NCBI RefSeq assembly: GCF_004803505.1 | Contig: NZ_SSWH01000008.1 | Location: 62,001-126,000 of the forward strand | Length of the DNA stretch: 64,000 nt | Source: Arthrobacter echini | Lineage (GTDB): Bacteria; Actinomycetota; Actinomycetes; Actinomycetales; Micrococcaceae | Direction: 5' to 3' | Part shown: one piece after another, positions 9,218 through 19,350 of the stretch | Layout of the letters: each line of letters begins with the position of its first letter | How positions within the stretch are numbered: position 1 is the first letter of the stretch | Notes under the pieces: generated by a model | Told to the model about the DNA's origin: nothing | Databases searched by the model: none | Seen by the model: the letters and a program-made list of their open reading frames with translations, nothing else | Made by a program: the position numbers and the translations under genes

Positions 9218-12200
9218 CTACTCGGTCCCTGCCGAGACGCGCTCTTCCGCGTCCAGCGCCCGCTGCAGTGCATCCTGCAGCCGGTCCTGGGCCTCGCCGT
9301 AGGCAGCGAAGTCATTGGCGGACAGGGCGGCATTGCCGTCCTGGATGGCCGCGTTCGCGTCATCCAGGGCCGCGCGCAGGTCGGCCGCGGGATCGTCCGT
9401 CGTCCCGCCGGGTGCACCGGCTTCGGAGGGAGCAGGCGCCGGCGTCGGTGTGGCCTCGGGCGCCGGTGTGTCACCGTCGGCTCCAGCCGGCGGTGCGGCG
9501 GGATCGTCCGGTGTCGCCCCGACGTTCTCCTCGTCGCCCGCGGTCGCTCCCGAGTCGCCACCGAACACCTGGTCCAGCGCCTCGTCGAGAGTCGGCGCGA
9601 AACCGACGTTGTCACCGAAGCTCACCAGGACCCGGCGGAGGACCGGGAAGGACGAGCTACCGGAAGACTGCACGTACACCGGTTGCACGTAGGCGATGCC
9701 GCCACCGATCGGCAGTGTCAGCAGATTGCCGTTGATCACCTCGGACGCTCCCTGGCGCAGGAGGTTCAGCTGCTGCGACACGGTGGTGTCCGAGTTGAAG
9801 AGGTTCTGCGCCTGGCCCGGGCCGACCACGGAGTCCTGCCCGGAGGTGTCCAGCAGCCTCAGTCGACCGTAGTTCTCGTTCTTGACCCCGTCCTCACCCG
9901 TTCCTGCATCGCCGTTGGCGGCCAGGAAGCCGTAGAGCACGTTCCTGGGCGTCTGTCCGGTGGGCACGTAGGGAATGTAGGGCGTGGTCAGCGAGAACGC
10001 GGCCTCCTCCTGCTCGTCCGCCTCGTCGATCGGCGGCATCTGCAGCGTCAGATAGAACGGCGGCTGACGCGGGGTCTGCGCCGTCGTCGCGCCATCGGTG
10101 CTCTCTCCCGGATCTGCCGGTACGCTCCAGGCCTCGCTGTTGTTGTAGAACTCGTTGGTCGCCGTGACGTGGTAGCGGGCGAGCAACTCGCGCTGCACCT
10201 TGAAGAGGTCCTCGGGGTAGCGCACATGGGCCAGCAGATCCGCGGACATCTCGCTGTAGGGCCTGAGCGATGACGGATACACGTTCTGCCACGAGAGCAG
10301 CACAGGGTCCTGGTCGTCCCAGGCGTAGAGATCGACCGAACCGTCGTAGGCGTCCACGGTGGCCTTGACCGCATTCCGGATGTAGTTGACCCGGTCCGCC
10401 GGCAGTGCCGTCGCGAGCCCCTCCTGGGTCCGGGAATCCTGTGTCGCCGATTCCAGTTCCTGCTCCGTGGAGTAGGGGAAGTTGGGGCTGGTGGTGTAAC
10501 CGTCGATGATCCACTTCACGCGACCGTCCACGATGGCGGGGTAGCTGTTGCCGTCGAGGGTGAGGTAGGGGGCTACCTTCTGGACCCGCTCCACCGGGTC
10601 CCGATCGTAGAGGATCTGCGACTCGCCGTTGACCTGATCGGACAGGAGCAGGTCCGTGGACTGGAACTTCAGGGCGTAGACCAGCCGGTTGAAGGGGTTC
10701 CCGACATCCGGGCCGCCATCGCCGGAGAAGGTCGTCCTCGAATCCGTGTCGGAGTTCTCGTCCTGTGGCCGGTCGATCTCCGCCGCGTCCTGGCCCTCAG
10801 GAGCTCCCACCACGGAGTAGTCGGGCGAGGCCTCGCCGAAGTAGATCCTGGGCTCGTAGGTCGACTCGTCGCCGAGCACGCCGGTGGAGGGGATACCCGA
10901 CTGCAGGAATCTCGGCCGCCCATCGGGCTGGACCGTCGTCCCGGCCGCCGCGACCACACCGTAGCCGTGCGTGTAGAACACGTGCTCGTTGACCCAGCCG
11001 TCGGGCACACCGCTCGTGTCGAGTTCGCGCACCGCGATGACGGTGTCCACGATGTCGTCGTCGATCTCGTAGCGATCGACATTCAGTGTCTCCGGGAACT
11101 GGTAGTACTGACGGAACTGCTGCAGCTGGCTGAAGGCATCGGAGACCAGATTGGGGTCGAGCAGGCGGATGTTCGCCGTGGTCTCCCCGTCGTCGTTCAG
11201 GGCGCCTGCGACGGGGGTCGACTCCGGGTCGTAGGCGGACTCCTCGACCTGGTCGAGGCCGTAGGCCTCCCGCGTGAGCTCGATGTTCCGGTCGATGAAC
11301 TCGCGCTCGCGGGAGAGCTCGGACGGCACCACCTGGAAGCGCTGCACGACGGCCGGGTAGACGCCACCGGCGAGCAGAGCGGTGACGATCAGCATCGCGG
11401 TCCCGATCAGGGGCAGTCGCCAGCGCCCGATGAACGCCGAGACGATGAACAGGATGGCGACGATGACCGCTGCGGCGGCGAGGATCGCCTTCGTCGGGAT
11501 GACGGCATTGACGTCGGTGTAGAGGGCTCCGGCCCACCTCTCCTGGTTCAGGAGGGTGCCGTAGCGGTCGAGCCAGTAGTTGATGCCCTGCAGGATGAGG
11601 AACAGCGCCACGACGACGGCGATCTGGATCCGCGCCGCCTTGGTGGTGAACAGGCCCTTCTCCTCGAGCCTGATGCCGCCGTAGAGGTAGTGGGTGAGGA
11701 TCGTGGCAATGGCACTGATGATGACCACGCTGATCAGGAAACCGGTGATGAACCCGAGGAACGGCAGGGTGAACATGTAGAACGAGTAGTCGAGGCCGAA
11801 CTGGGGATCCTGACGGCCGAACTGCTCCTGCCGGAGGAAGAGCAGCACTTCCTGCCACTGCGACGACGCCGCGGTTCCCGCGAATGCTCCCAGCACAGCC
11901 GGTATGCCGAGCATCAGGAGCCGGCGGATCGGCTCGAGCTGGGCCTGGTACCGGTTCAGATTGTCCTGGATGGCGCTGTCGGGAGCGTAGATGGGTCTGC
12001 TGCGGTAAGCGATGCGCAGGCTCAGGTACACCGCCCCGGCCATGATCAGGAAGGCTGCGAGGAACAGCGCTATCCGCGTGAGATTCTCGGTGACGAAGAC
12101 CTCGAGGAAGCCCAGCTGGTTGTACCAGAGGACATCCGCGTACACCTGCGACAGATACACGAAAGCGATGACGATGATCGCCACGACGATGATCGTCGGT

Positions 12201-12283
12201 ATGAGCGGATTGCGGCGCCGGTTGGCCGGCCTTCGTGGTGTGCTCGGGCTACTGCCGAACGGACGGTCTGGTCCGGTTGTCAC
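9218..12283 (-). CDS. UPF0182 family large integral membrane protein
   Basis: 1021 residues, the usual size of the actinobacterial UPF0182 (COG1615) family. The first third holds about seven hydrophobic helices, the first at about residues 27-47 and the last near 325. A large soluble, probably extracytoplasmic region follows, then a Pro/Ala/Thr-rich low-complexity stretch (about 900-955) and a short helical C-terminus. The GTG start has a GAGG ribosome-binding site 5 bases away. The family has no assigned function. In mycobacteria it also sits beside a YlbL-like protease, as here. Confidence 0.93.
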   Translation of the reverse strand: MTTGPDRPFGSSPSTPRRPANRRRNPLIPTIIVVAIIVIAFVYLSQVYADVLWYNQLGFLEVFVTENLTRIALFLAAFLIMAGAVYLSLRIAYRSRPIYAPDSAIQDNLNRYQAQLEPIRRLLMLGIPAVLGAFAGTAASSQWQEVLLFLRQEQFGRQDPQFGLDYSFYMFTLPFLGFITGFLISVVIISAIATILTHYLYGGIRLEEKGLFTTKAARIQIAVVVALFLILQGINYWLDRYGTLLNQERWAGALYTDVNAVIPTKAILAAAAVIVAILFIVSAFIGRWRLPLIGTAMLIVTALLAGGVYPAVVQRFQVVPSELSREREFIDRNIELTREAYGLDQVEESAYDPESTPVAGALNDDGETTANIRLLDPNLVSDAFSQLQQFRQYYQFPETLNVDRYEIDDDIVDTVIAVRELDTSGVPDGWVNEHVFYTHGYGVVAAAGTTVQPDGRPRFLQSGIPSTGVLGDESTYEPRIYFGEASPDYSVVGAPEGQDAAEIDRPQDENSDTDSRTTFSGDGGPDVGNPFNRLVYALKFQSTDLLLSDQVNGESQILYDRDPVERVQKVAPYLTLDGNSYPAIVDGRVKWIIDGYTTSPNFPYSTEQELESATQDSRTQEGLATALPADRVNYIRNAVKATVDAYDGSVDLYAWDDQDPVLLSWQNVYPSSLRPYSEMSADLLAHVRYPEDLFKVQRELLARYHVTATNEFYNNSEAWSVPADPGESTDGATTAQTPRQPPFYLTLQMPPIDEADEQEEAAFSLTTPYIPYVPTGQTPRNVLYGFLAANGDAGTGEDGVKNENYGRLRLLDTSGQDSVVGPGQAQNLFNSDTTVSQQLNLLRQGASEVINGNLLTLPIGGGIAYVQPVYVQSSGSSSFPVLRRVLVSFGDNVGFAPTLDEALDQVFGGDSGATAGDEENVGATPDDPAAPPAGADGDTPAPEATPTPAPAPSEAGAPGGTTDDPAADLRAALDDANAAIQDGNAALSANDFAAYGEAQDRLQDALQRALDAEERVSAGTE

Positions 12284-12528
12284 ATATACCTCATCGATAG
12301 GTGCTGCGGGTCACGATGACAGGACTGCTGTCCCGCGCTCCGTCCCGGGTACGGGGCGCAGTAGCGTGAAGTCACGCCCTTCGTGCTCTCATTCTGCCCT
12401 CTTCACGTCCGGGCCTCCCAATTCGGTTCCATGAGGTGCCACAACGGCGCTGATCGTCACCCAACCGTGTCCTGCCGCTTGTCGACCGGAGAGGTGCCGC
12501 ACGGCGTCCGACGGCGCATCCTGGTCGG

Positions 12529-13623
12529 TCAGCAGGATGCCAGCTCTGCTGCGTCGCCGCCCTCCCCCAGTGTCCTCACGGCCTCGACCGCCTCGTCGAG
12601 TGTCGCGACGCTGACGACCGTCAGCCCCTCCGGGATGTTCCCGATGACCTCGTCACAGTTCTCGGTGGGAGCCAGGAAGAACTCCGCACCACCGGCGCGC
12701 GCTCCGATGAGCTTCTGCGCGATCCCACCGATCGGCCCCACCGAGCCGCCCGAATCGATCGTCCCTGTCCCGGCGAAGTGCCGGCCGCCGGTCAGATCGC
12801 CCTCGGTGAGGGTATCGATGATCCCGAGCGCGAACATGGTGCCCGCCGACGGCCCCCCGACGTCGTCCAGCTGGATCGTGACGTCGAAGGGGAAATCGAA
12901 GGTGGACGCCAGCAGGACCCCGAGCTGGTAGTCGCCCTCGTCGGACTCCTTCGGCACCACGGACACCTCACGCGGTGTGCCGTCGCGGACGACGGTAAGC
13001 TCGACCGCTGCTCCACCGCCATCGTTCAGCGCCTCCCGCAGCGTGTCGATCGCGTCGATCTCCCCGCCGTCGATCGACCGGAGCACGTCACCTTCCTGCA
13101 GGAGCCCCTCCGCGGCGGAGTCGGGGCCCAGACCCACGACCGAGAGCTCCTCCGTGTAGTCGATGTCCTCGTGGGACAGGGCCGCTGCGATCGCGGATTC
13201 CTGGGACGAGGTCATTGCCACGGCGTTCTGCTCCTGCAGCTCGCTGGAGGTCGTGCCCTCCGGATAGACGAGCTGCTCGGGAAGGACGTCCTCGTCCGGA
13301 TCCGCCCAGGCCCGGATGGTGTCGAGGACGTTGACCTGTCCGTTGGGGCCGCCGCGGACGAAGACCGTCGTCAGATCGAGCTCGCCGTCGGGCGTGAACG
13401 TCTCCGCGCCGTCGATCTGGATGAGCGGATCTCCGTCCACCTCGCCGATGGTGTTGAAGGTCGGGCCGGGGGCCTCCAGAACGTAGGGAGAGGGCAGGAG
13501 GACGGCCGCGGCAGTGAGGACGAGGGCGAGTCCGCCGGAGACGGCCATGACCCGGAAGCGCGGGTCCCTGGGCTGCTCCGGCCCACGGGAGTCGGTGGTC
13601 TCGGCCTGGGCGAACTGCGTCAC
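12529..13623 (-). CDS. PDZ-domain Lon-like serine protease (YlbL family)
   Basis: 364 residues from a GTG at 13623, with GAGAAG just upstream. In-frame codons further upstream precede the putative promoter. A membrane anchor lies at about residues 27-45, then a PDZ domain in the middle and a C-terminal peptidase S16 domain. The catalytic Ser is in GGPSAGTMF and the Lys in AQKLIGAR, the Ser-Lys dyad of Lon. It lacks the Lon ATPase, so it is an ATP-independent membrane-bound protease. It is followed on the same strand by UPF0182 after 245 bp and is divergent from the DUF2342 metalloprotease. Confidence 0.92.
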   Translation of the reverse strand: MTQFAQAETTDSRGPEQPRDPRFRVMAVSGGLALVLTAAAVLLPSPYVLEAPGPTFNTIGEVDGDPLIQIDGAETFTPDGELDLTTVFVRGGPNGQVNVLDTIRAWADPDEDVLPEQLVYPEGTTSSELQEQNAVAMTSSQESAIAAALSHEDIDYTEELSVVGLGPDSAAEGLLQEGDVLRSIDGGEIDAIDTLREALNDGGGAAVELTVVRDGTPREVSVVPKESDEGDYQLGVLLASTFDFPFDVTIQLDDVGGPSAGTMFALGIIDTLTEGDLTGGRHFAGTGTIDSGGSVGPIGGIAQKLIGARAGGAEFFLAPTENCDEVIGNIPEGLTVVSVATLDEAVEAVRTLGEGGDAAELASC

Positions 13624-13938
13624 GGGTCTTCTCTCTGTCGTAAGGTCGGGGCGGAGCGCGAGCACCGGGCCGGCACACCCAGCCTAGACGCTCCGACCTC
13701 GTGGGTTGCTGGACGATTCCTGCATGCCGGCCCTGGACCGCTGATCCACACCTGCACGCGGACACGCGCGTCGGCCTGCACCGGTTGCTCTGCCCTCAGC
13801 GGTTTGCCCTCAGCGAACTGCCCGTGACCTGAAGCGCACTGCGGTGCCCGGCCCGGTAGCGTGGTGACGACAGCCGGCAGCGCGGGGCAGTCCCGCCCGA
13901 CCGGACCCGCCAAGCTATCCCCAGGATCGGTGGTATCA
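13624..13938. promoter_or_regulatory. Divergent promoter region, ylbL-like protease / DUF2342 gene
   Basis: 315 bp without a gene. On the minus strand TAGGCT at 13681-13686 is a candidate -10 for the protease (leader about 50 nt). On the plus strand TAGCGT at 13857-13862 is a candidate -10 for the metalloprotease (leader about 70 nt). An 11-bp direct repeat, TGCCCTCAGCG, occurs at 13791-13801 and 13805-13815, a possible regulator site upstream of the plus-strand promoter. Confidence 0.45.
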
Positions 13939-15441
13939 GTGACCAACCCCCCGAACGACGACGACACGCCCCAGGATCCACTGTCCGAGATGCTGTCCAA
14001 GATGTTCGGCGGAGGCGCCGGCGGCTTCGATCCCCAGGAACTCGCCAAGGCAGCCGGGCTGCCATCGGATCCGGCGGCGATGGCCATGATGATGCAGCAG
14101 GTCCAGGCGATGTTCTCCTCGACCAGCGACGGGCCCGTGAACTGGCAGCTGGCCCATGAGCAGGCACGCCGGATCGCGTCCACCGACAATGACCCCTCCG
14201 TCTCCTCACTGCAGCGCAGGAGCGTGGACGAGGCACTGAAGCTCGCGGAGATGTGGCTCGATCCGGTCACCGATTTCCCCAGTACCGGTCAGCTCGGCCG
14301 GGCGTGGTCGCGCGCGGAGTGGGTCGAGGCAACCATGGCGACCTGGCGACGCCTGACCGAACCCGTCGCGACGAGCATCGCCAAGGCGCTCTCCGATGTG
14401 ATCTCCGAGCAGCTCCCCGAGGAGATGAAGTCGATGCTCGGTGCCATGGGCGGACCGGCGTCGATGCTGCAGAACGTGGGCGGCGCGATGTTCGGGATGC
14501 AGCTCGGCCAGGCAGTCGGAGCCCTCTCCAAGGACGTCGTCGGATCCACCGACATCGGCGTTCCGCTCGCCGACGGCCGGATGGCCCTGCTGCCGGCGAA
14601 CGTGGGCGCCTTCGGCGCGGGTCTTGACATCCCGGAGCAGGAGGTGCAGCTCTTCCTCGCAGTCCGGGAGGCCGCCCATGTGCGGCTCTTCACCCAGGTC
14701 CCCTGGCTCACCGGACACCTGCTCGGCAGTATCGAGCGCTACGCACGGGGCATCCACATCGACATCAGCAAGATCGAGGAAGCCGCCCGCGACATCGATC
14801 CGACCAACCCGGAGAGCATGCAGGGCGCGCTCTCCCAGGGCGTCTTCATGCCCGAGCGCACTGCGGAGCAGCAAGCTGCGCTCGTACGCCTGGAGACGAC
14901 GCTGGCCCTCGTGGAGGGCTGGGTCGACGAGCTGACGGCCGCGGCCGCGGTGAATCTGCCCTCGGCCGAAGCGCTGCGCGAGATGGTCCGACGTCGTCGT
15001 GCAACAGGAGGACCGGCCGAGCATGCCTTCGCCTCACTCGTGGGACTGGAACTGCGTCCGCGCAGGCTCCGCGACGCCGCCGCCCTCTGGTCGCTGCTCA
15101 CCACCGAACGCGGCGTGGAGGGCCGGGATGCCCTGTGGCAGCACCCGGATCTACTGCCGACGGCCGAGGATCTCGATGATCCTGCCGGTTTCTCCGAGCG
15201 ACGCCGCCTGATCGAGTCCTCCGACGCCGATGTGGATGCTGCCCTCGAGCGGCTCCTCGCCGGTGACTTCGAGGGTCAGGAGCAGCCCACGACAGAGAAT
15301 GACGGACCAGAGCGCGGAGACGACGCGGCACAGGATCCGACAGCCCAGTCCGGTCCGGGCAGCGACGATCCGGACAGTGATGGTCCGGGCAGCGACGATC
15401 CCGACGGCGGCTCGGGAGACGGGGAGATTCCCGGCCGGTAG
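13939..15441 (+). CDS. DUF2342 (coenzyme F420-associated) putative zinc metalloprotease
   Basis: 500 residues from the GTG at 13939 (MTNPPNDDDTP). The protein belongs to the actinobacterial DUF2342 family, described as zinc-dependent metalloprotease-like or F420-biosynthesis-associated. A helix with the EAAHVRLF motif near residue 245 is the putative metal site. The N-terminus is Gly/Met-rich. The last 60 residues are a disordered Asp/Ser/Gly/Pro tail with a repeated GSDDPD unit. There is no signal peptide. It faces away from the YlbL-like protease, a pairing also seen in mycobacteria (from memory Rv3194c/Rv3195). Its substrate is unknown. Confidence 0.88.
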   Translation: MTNPPNDDDTPQDPLSEMLSKMFGGGAGGFDPQELAKAAGLPSDPAAMAMMMQQVQAMFSSTSDGPVNWQLAHEQARRIASTDNDPSVSSLQRRSVDEALKLAEMWLDPVTDFPSTGQLGRAWSRAEWVEATMATWRRLTEPVATSIAKALSDVISEQLPEEMKSMLGAMGGPASMLQNVGGAMFGMQLGQAVGALSKDVVGSTDIGVPLADGRMALLPANVGAFGAGLDIPEQEVQLFLAVREAAHVRLFTQVPWLTGHLLGSIERYARGIHIDISKIEEAARDIDPTNPESMQGALSQGVFMPERTAEQQAALVRLETTLALVEGWVDELTAAAAVNLPSAEALREMVRRRRATGGPAEHAFASLVGLELRPRRLRDAAALWSLLTTERGVEGRDALWQHPDLLPTAEDLDDPAGFSERRRLIESSDADVDAALERLLAGDFEGQEQPTTENDGPERGDDAAQDPTAQSGPGSDDPDSDGPGSDDPDGGSGDGEIPGR

Positions 15442-15473
15442 CGCCGGGATGAATCCGATCGCCAGGTGGCAGG

Positions 15474-15504
15474 AGACACGCGAGCGGTGGTCCGTCGCGT
15501 GTCT
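15474..15504. terminator. Bidirectional hairpin between convergent genes
   Basis: A 10-bp stem (15474-15483 with 15495-15504) and an 11-nt loop, lying between the stops of the DUF2342 gene and the YgjP-like gene. It can serve both. Confidence 0.7.
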
Positions 15505-15514
15505 TCCCTGAGGT

Positions 15515-16156
15515 CTACCGCCCGGGGTGCGGCCCCTGCCCGGAATCGAGCGTGCTGTCCCGGTCATCCGCGACGGACCGCTGGAAGGCGAAGGAGGCGC
15601 CGTCGAGGAAAGCCTTCGCTGTCTCCGTCCTCGGGTAGGCGGACAGCAGCGCCCAGAAGGCGGCACTGTGGGACGGCTCGATCAGATGTGCCAGCTCGTG
15701 CAGGATCACGTAGTCCACCACCCACTCGGGCATGCCCTGGAGCTTGTGGGAGAGTCGGATCGTCCCCCGGGAGGGAGTGGCAGACGCCCACCGCGAGTTC
15801 TGGTTGGTGACCCAGGTGATGGACGACGGGACAGCCCCGCCATCGAGGTACTCCCGCGAGAGGCGGCCGGCTCGTTCCAGCAGCTCGGGTACGGGCTCGT
15901 TCCCACGGATGGCTGCAGCGGCGTATTTCGCCTCCATCCGCTCCACCATCCGCTCGACCCACTGACGCTCCTCGCGGGCGGAGAAGTGCCCGGGGATCAG
16001 CACCCGGACGACGCCGTCCCGGATGTCCGCGCTGACCGTGCGCCTGCGTCGCGCCGACCGGTGGACCTGGACCGGCAGACGACCGAACCCGGCGTCGTCG
16101 GCTTCACGGGTCTCCTCCGCGCCGGTTTCCCCTGCACCCACGTCAGGCGTTGTCAC
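15515..16156 (-). CDS. YgjP-like metallopeptidase (M48-type, DUF45)
   Basis: 213 residues from a GTG at 16156 that overlaps the uvrD2 end by 14 bp. A second GTG at 16141 is also possible. The metal-binding HELAH motif is near residue 155, with a further conserved PSHSAAFW block downstream supplying another ligand. The family (YgjP/DUF45, WLM-like) are small zinc metallopeptidases of unclear substrate. There is no signal peptide or helix. It is the last gene of a nudC-uvrD2-ygjP operon, and the overlap suggests translational coupling. Confidence 0.88.
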   Translation of the reverse strand: MTTPDVGAGETGAEETREADDAGFGRLPVQVHRSARRRRTVSADIRDGVVRVLIPGHFSAREERQWVERMVERMEAKYAAAAIRGNEPVPELLERAGRLSREYLDGGAVPSSITWVTNQNSRWASATPSRGTIRLSHKLQGMPEWVVDYVILHELAHLIEPSHSAAFWALLSAYPRTETAKAFLDGASFAFQRSVADDRDSTLDSGQGPHPGR

Positions 16157-18248
16157 TGATGATCTCGAGGACGGCGTCCCCGTACCTCTCGAGCTTCGCC
16201 GATCCGATACCGGCGATCTCGCCGAGCTCATCGAGCGTCTCCGGCCTGGCCTCGGCAATGGCCACGAGTGTGGCATCGGTGAAGACCACGAAGGCCGGGA
16301 CGTCCTTCTCACGGGCCTCGGCGAGTCGCCAGGAGCGCAGTGCCTCGAACGTCTCCTCCTCGTATCCGACGGGACAGTCGTTGCATCGTCCGATCTTACG
16401 CTCCGATCCGGTGAGCAGCGGGCGCTTGCAGACCCGGCACGTCGGAGGTCCGGCAGACCTCCGCGCTGCCTTCGGGCGGGGCTGGCGGAAGGAGGCCTGG
16501 CCGGTCCCGGCCGGCCTGAGTGCATCGAGGAAACGCGACGGCTTGCGACTGGCACGGCCTCCCGGAGAACGGGCGGTGGACCAGGACATGGCCAGGTGCA
16601 CCCGCGCGCGCGTGATCCCCACGTACAGCAGCCGCCGTTCCTCGTCGAGCGCTTCCTGGGTGTCGGCGAACGAGATGGGCATCAGGCCCTCGCTCAGTCC
16701 CACGAGGAACACCGCATCCCACTCGAGCCCCTTGGCGGAGTGCAGCGACGCGAGCGTCACGCCCTGCACGGTCGGTGCGTGCTGGGCGGCAGCGCGTTCC
16801 TCGAGTTCGGCCACGAAGAGCTGCAGGGTGAAGGCGTCGGTGCCCCGCGCTCTCGCCAGCTCGTCCGCCAAGCCGACCAGGGCGGCCAGGGACTCCCATT
16901 TCTCGCGGACGGCTCCGGAGTTCTGCGGGGCGACGGAGGTGTAGCCGAGCGAGGCGAGGACGTCCCTCACCTGCTGCGGGACGTCCTCGTCCCCCTGTGT
17001 CCTTGCCGCGGCCCGCAACTGCAGGAGGGCATCGCGCACCTCACGGCGTTGGAAGAACCGCTCTCCGCCGCGGAGCTGGTACCCGATGCCGGCACCGGCA
17101 AGTGCCTGTTCGTAGGCCTCCGACTGCCCGTTGGTGCGGTAGAGGACGGCGATCTCGCTCGCCCTGACGCCCTGGTCGAGCAGCACCCTGATGCGCCGGG
17201 CGCACTCGGTCGCCTCCGCCTCGTCGTCGGTGCATTCGGTGAAGACGGGTTCGGGACCAGCCGGTCGCTGGGCGATGAGCTCCAGAGGTGCCGACCAGGT
17301 CGCGTTCGCCGTCCGGTCGGCCTCTGCGCCTCGTGCCGCGAGCAGGGTGTTGGCAGCCCGCACCACCTGCGGCGTCGAGCGGTAATCGCGTACCAGTTTC
17401 ACCACCTGGGCACCCTCGTACCGCTTGGTGAACTCGAACAGGTGCCGGGACGAGGCACCCGTGAAGGAGTAGATGGTCTGGGAAGCATCACCGACGACGC
17501 ACAGCTCCCGCCGACCGCCCAGCCAGAGATCGAGCATCCGCTGCTGCAGGGGTGAGACGTCCTGGTACTCGTCCACGACGAAGTGCCGATACTGCTCCCG
17601 GACGGTCGCCGCGATCCTCTCGTCGTCCTCGAGGATCGCGACGGTACTGAGGAGGACGTCCTCGAAGTCGATCAGGTTGCGATCCAGCTTCAGGTCCTCG
17701 TACGCCGAGAAGATCCTGGAGACCGTGGTGAGGTCCATTCCGGCGGGCTCCGATCTCCCCGCTGCCGCAGCGGTGTAGGCATCCGGAGTGAGCATGGACA
17801 CCTTGGCCCATTCGATCTCCGCTGCCACGTCCCTGATGGTCGCCCGGTCGGTGGACACTCGCAGGCGGCGTGCGGACTCGGCGATGAGCTGCGCCTTGTG
17901 GTCCACGAGCGCGGGCAGCGGCCCTCCCACGGCCTGGGGCCAGAAGTACTGCAGCTGACGCAACGCCGCTGCGTGGAAGGTCCGGGCCTGGACACCTCCG
18001 GCACCCAGATCACGCAGCCTCGTGCGCATCTCGGCAGCGGCCCGGGCCGTGAAGGTCACGGCCAGGACCTGCTGCGGCTTGTAGACCCCCGTGCGGACCC
18101 CGTAGGCGATGCGATGGGTGATGGCCCTCGTCTTGCCCGTCCCCGCTCCCGCCAGGACGCAGAGCGGACCGGTGAGCGTCGTGGCCACCGCCCGCTGCTC
18201 GTCGTCGAGCCCGTCGAGGATGCTGTCCTCGAGCAGTACGTCGGTCAT
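16143..18248 (-). CDS. uvrD2: UvrD2-type ATP-dependent DNA helicase with HRDC domain
   Basis: 701 residues from the ATG at 18248. Superfamily 1 motifs: Walker A GAGTGKT (residues 34-40), motif II VVDEYQDVS, motif III GDASQTIYSF, and motifs V/VI around HSAKGLEWDAV and YVGITRARVHL. A four-cysteine cluster (CRVCKRPL...GRCNDCP) precedes a C-terminal HRDC domain (about 630-701). This layout is that of mycobacterial UvrD2, a 3'-5' helicase for DNA repair. The start overlaps the nudC stop by 4 bp (ATGA). Confidence 0.94.
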   Translation of the reverse strand: MTDVLLEDSILDGLDDEQRAVATTLTGPLCVLAGAGTGKTRAITHRIAYGVRTGVYKPQQVLAVTFTARAAAEMRTRLRDLGAGGVQARTFHAAALRQLQYFWPQAVGGPLPALVDHKAQLIAESARRLRVSTDRATIRDVAAEIEWAKVSMLTPDAYTAAAAGRSEPAGMDLTTVSRIFSAYEDLKLDRNLIDFEDVLLSTVAILEDDERIAATVREQYRHFVVDEYQDVSPLQQRMLDLWLGGRRELCVVGDASQTIYSFTGASSRHLFEFTKRYEGAQVVKLVRDYRSTPQVVRAANTLLAARGAEADRTANATWSAPLELIAQRPAGPEPVFTECTDDEAEATECARRIRVLLDQGVRASEIAVLYRTNGQSEAYEQALAGAGIGYQLRGGERFFQRREVRDALLQLRAAARTQGDEDVPQQVRDVLASLGYTSVAPQNSGAVREKWESLAALVGLADELARARGTDAFTLQLFVAELEERAAAQHAPTVQGVTLASLHSAKGLEWDAVFLVGLSEGLMPISFADTQEALDEERRLLYVGITRARVHLAMSWSTARSPGGRASRKPSRFLDALRPAGTGQASFRQPRPKAARRSAGPPTCRVCKRPLLTGSERKIGRCNDCPVGYEEETFEALRSWRLAEAREKDVPAFVVFTDATLVAIAEARPETLDELGEIAGIGSAKLERYGDAVLEIISDNA

Positions 18249-19201
18249 CCCCCCTCCCCGGCGGGTTCCTCGTCCAGCGGCCCGCCGTACCAGCGCTCGA
18301 TGAGGGCACGGGCGATGGAAACACCACCGGCGACGGCGATCGTCCCTGCCCGGAGCTCGGCGTACAGTTCCGCCCGGGTGAACCACCGCAGCGAACGGAT
18401 CTCGAGCAGGTCCGGCGTGACGTCGCTCGACGCGGCATGCGCTGTGAAACCGAGCATGAGCGAGGCGGGGAAGGGCCAGGGCTGCGATCCGAGGTACTGG
18501 GGTGAATCCACGGTGATTCCGGCCTCCTCTCCCACCTCGCGGGTAACGGCTGCCTCTAGCGATTCGCCGGGCTCGACGAAGCCGGCGAGCGTCGAGTAAC
18601 GGTTCTCCGGCCACGCCACGGCGGATCCGAGCAGCAGCCGGTCCTCGTCGTCGATCACGGAGACGATGATGGCGGCGTCCGTCCGGGGATAGTGCTGCGA
18701 ACCGTCCCTGGGGCACTGCCGGACCCAGCCGGCGTCGCGCACCATCGTGGCGGTTCCGCACCGGGGGCAATGGGTGTGTGTCGCGTGCCAGTTGGCGATG
18801 GCGGCCGCCTCGACGAAGAGCCCGACGTCGCGGGCGTCGAGCGAGGCGGCGATGTCACGAAGACCCGCCCACTGCTCGAGGGGCGCCAGAGCCGGATCCT
18901 CCTCCTCGAGTACGGAGAGGACCACCTCGGCTCCGCCGTCGGCCGCTCCCTCGTTGACGCGCCCGAGATAGACCAGGACGCCGTGGGTACCGATCTCCGT
19001 GGCGGGGATCATTCTCAGTGCAGTGCCACTGACGGGTGCCCTGCCGCGTGCGACGGGCAGGACCTTGGTACCGGGTGCGGCCAGGAGTGTCTCGAGGAGA
19101 TTCTCGGTGGTCCTCGTCATACCGAAGCGATCCGAGTCGGCGCGGGAGAGCTGCAGTGTTTCCAGTGGAGGCTGCAGACGGTTCCGGAGGATGTCTGTCA
19201 T
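18245..19201 (-). CDS. nudC: NAD(+)/NADH diphosphatase (Nudix)
   Basis: 318 residues from the ATG at 19201, set by a -10 box 6 nt upstream. An in-frame ATG 24 bp further upstream lies before the promoter. The Nudix box is GFVEPGESLEAAVTREVGEE, and the NADH-specific SQPWPFP motif follows it. A zinc ribbon precedes the Nudix fold with CPRC and then CPRD, so the fourth cysteine is replaced by Asp. NudC cleaves NAD(H) to NMN and AMP and can remove NAD caps from RNA. It overlaps uvrD2 by 4 bp and leads the operon. Confidence 0.94.
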   Translation of the reverse strand: MTDILRNRLQPPLETLQLSRADSDRFGMTRTTENLLETLLAAPGTKVLPVARGRAPVSGTALRMIPATEIGTHGVLVYLGRVNEGAADGGAEVVLSVLEEEDPALAPLEQWAGLRDIAASLDARDVGLFVEAAAIANWHATHTHCPRCGTATMVRDAGWVRQCPRDGSQHYPRTDAAIIVSVIDDEDRLLLGSAVAWPENRYSTLAGFVEPGESLEAAVTREVGEEAGITVDSPQYLGSQPWPFPASLMLGFTAHAASSDVTPDLLEIRSLRWFTRAELYAELRAGTIAVAGGVSIARALIERWYGGPLDEEPAGEGG

Positions 19202-19207
19202 GGTTCT

Positions 19208-19213
19208 ACGGTA
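19208..19213 (-). promoter_or_regulatory. -10 box of nudC, leaderless start
   Basis: On the minus strand TACCGT ends 6 nt before the nudC ATG at 19201, with no Shine-Dalgarno sequence. Confidence 0.65.
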
Positions 19214-19337
19214 CGGTCTCACCACCCCGGAAATGCATTCTCCGCCGTGGTCGTGGAGGAGCAGTGCGGGGTCGGTGGCGGGGAGTACCTGCGATGACTC
19301 GCCGCGTCCCGAGTCGTACCACGGCCCTGGTACGCCC

Positions 19338-19343
19338 TACCGT
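19338..19343 (+). promoter_or_regulatory. -10 box of the phosphotransferase, leaderless start
   Basis: TACCGT ends 7 nt before the GTG at 19351. GGAGGG also lies in between, but only 1 nt from the GTG, too close for normal use. The same hexamer drives nudC on the other strand about 125 bp away. Confidence 0.55.
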
Positions 19344-19350
19344 GGAGGGT

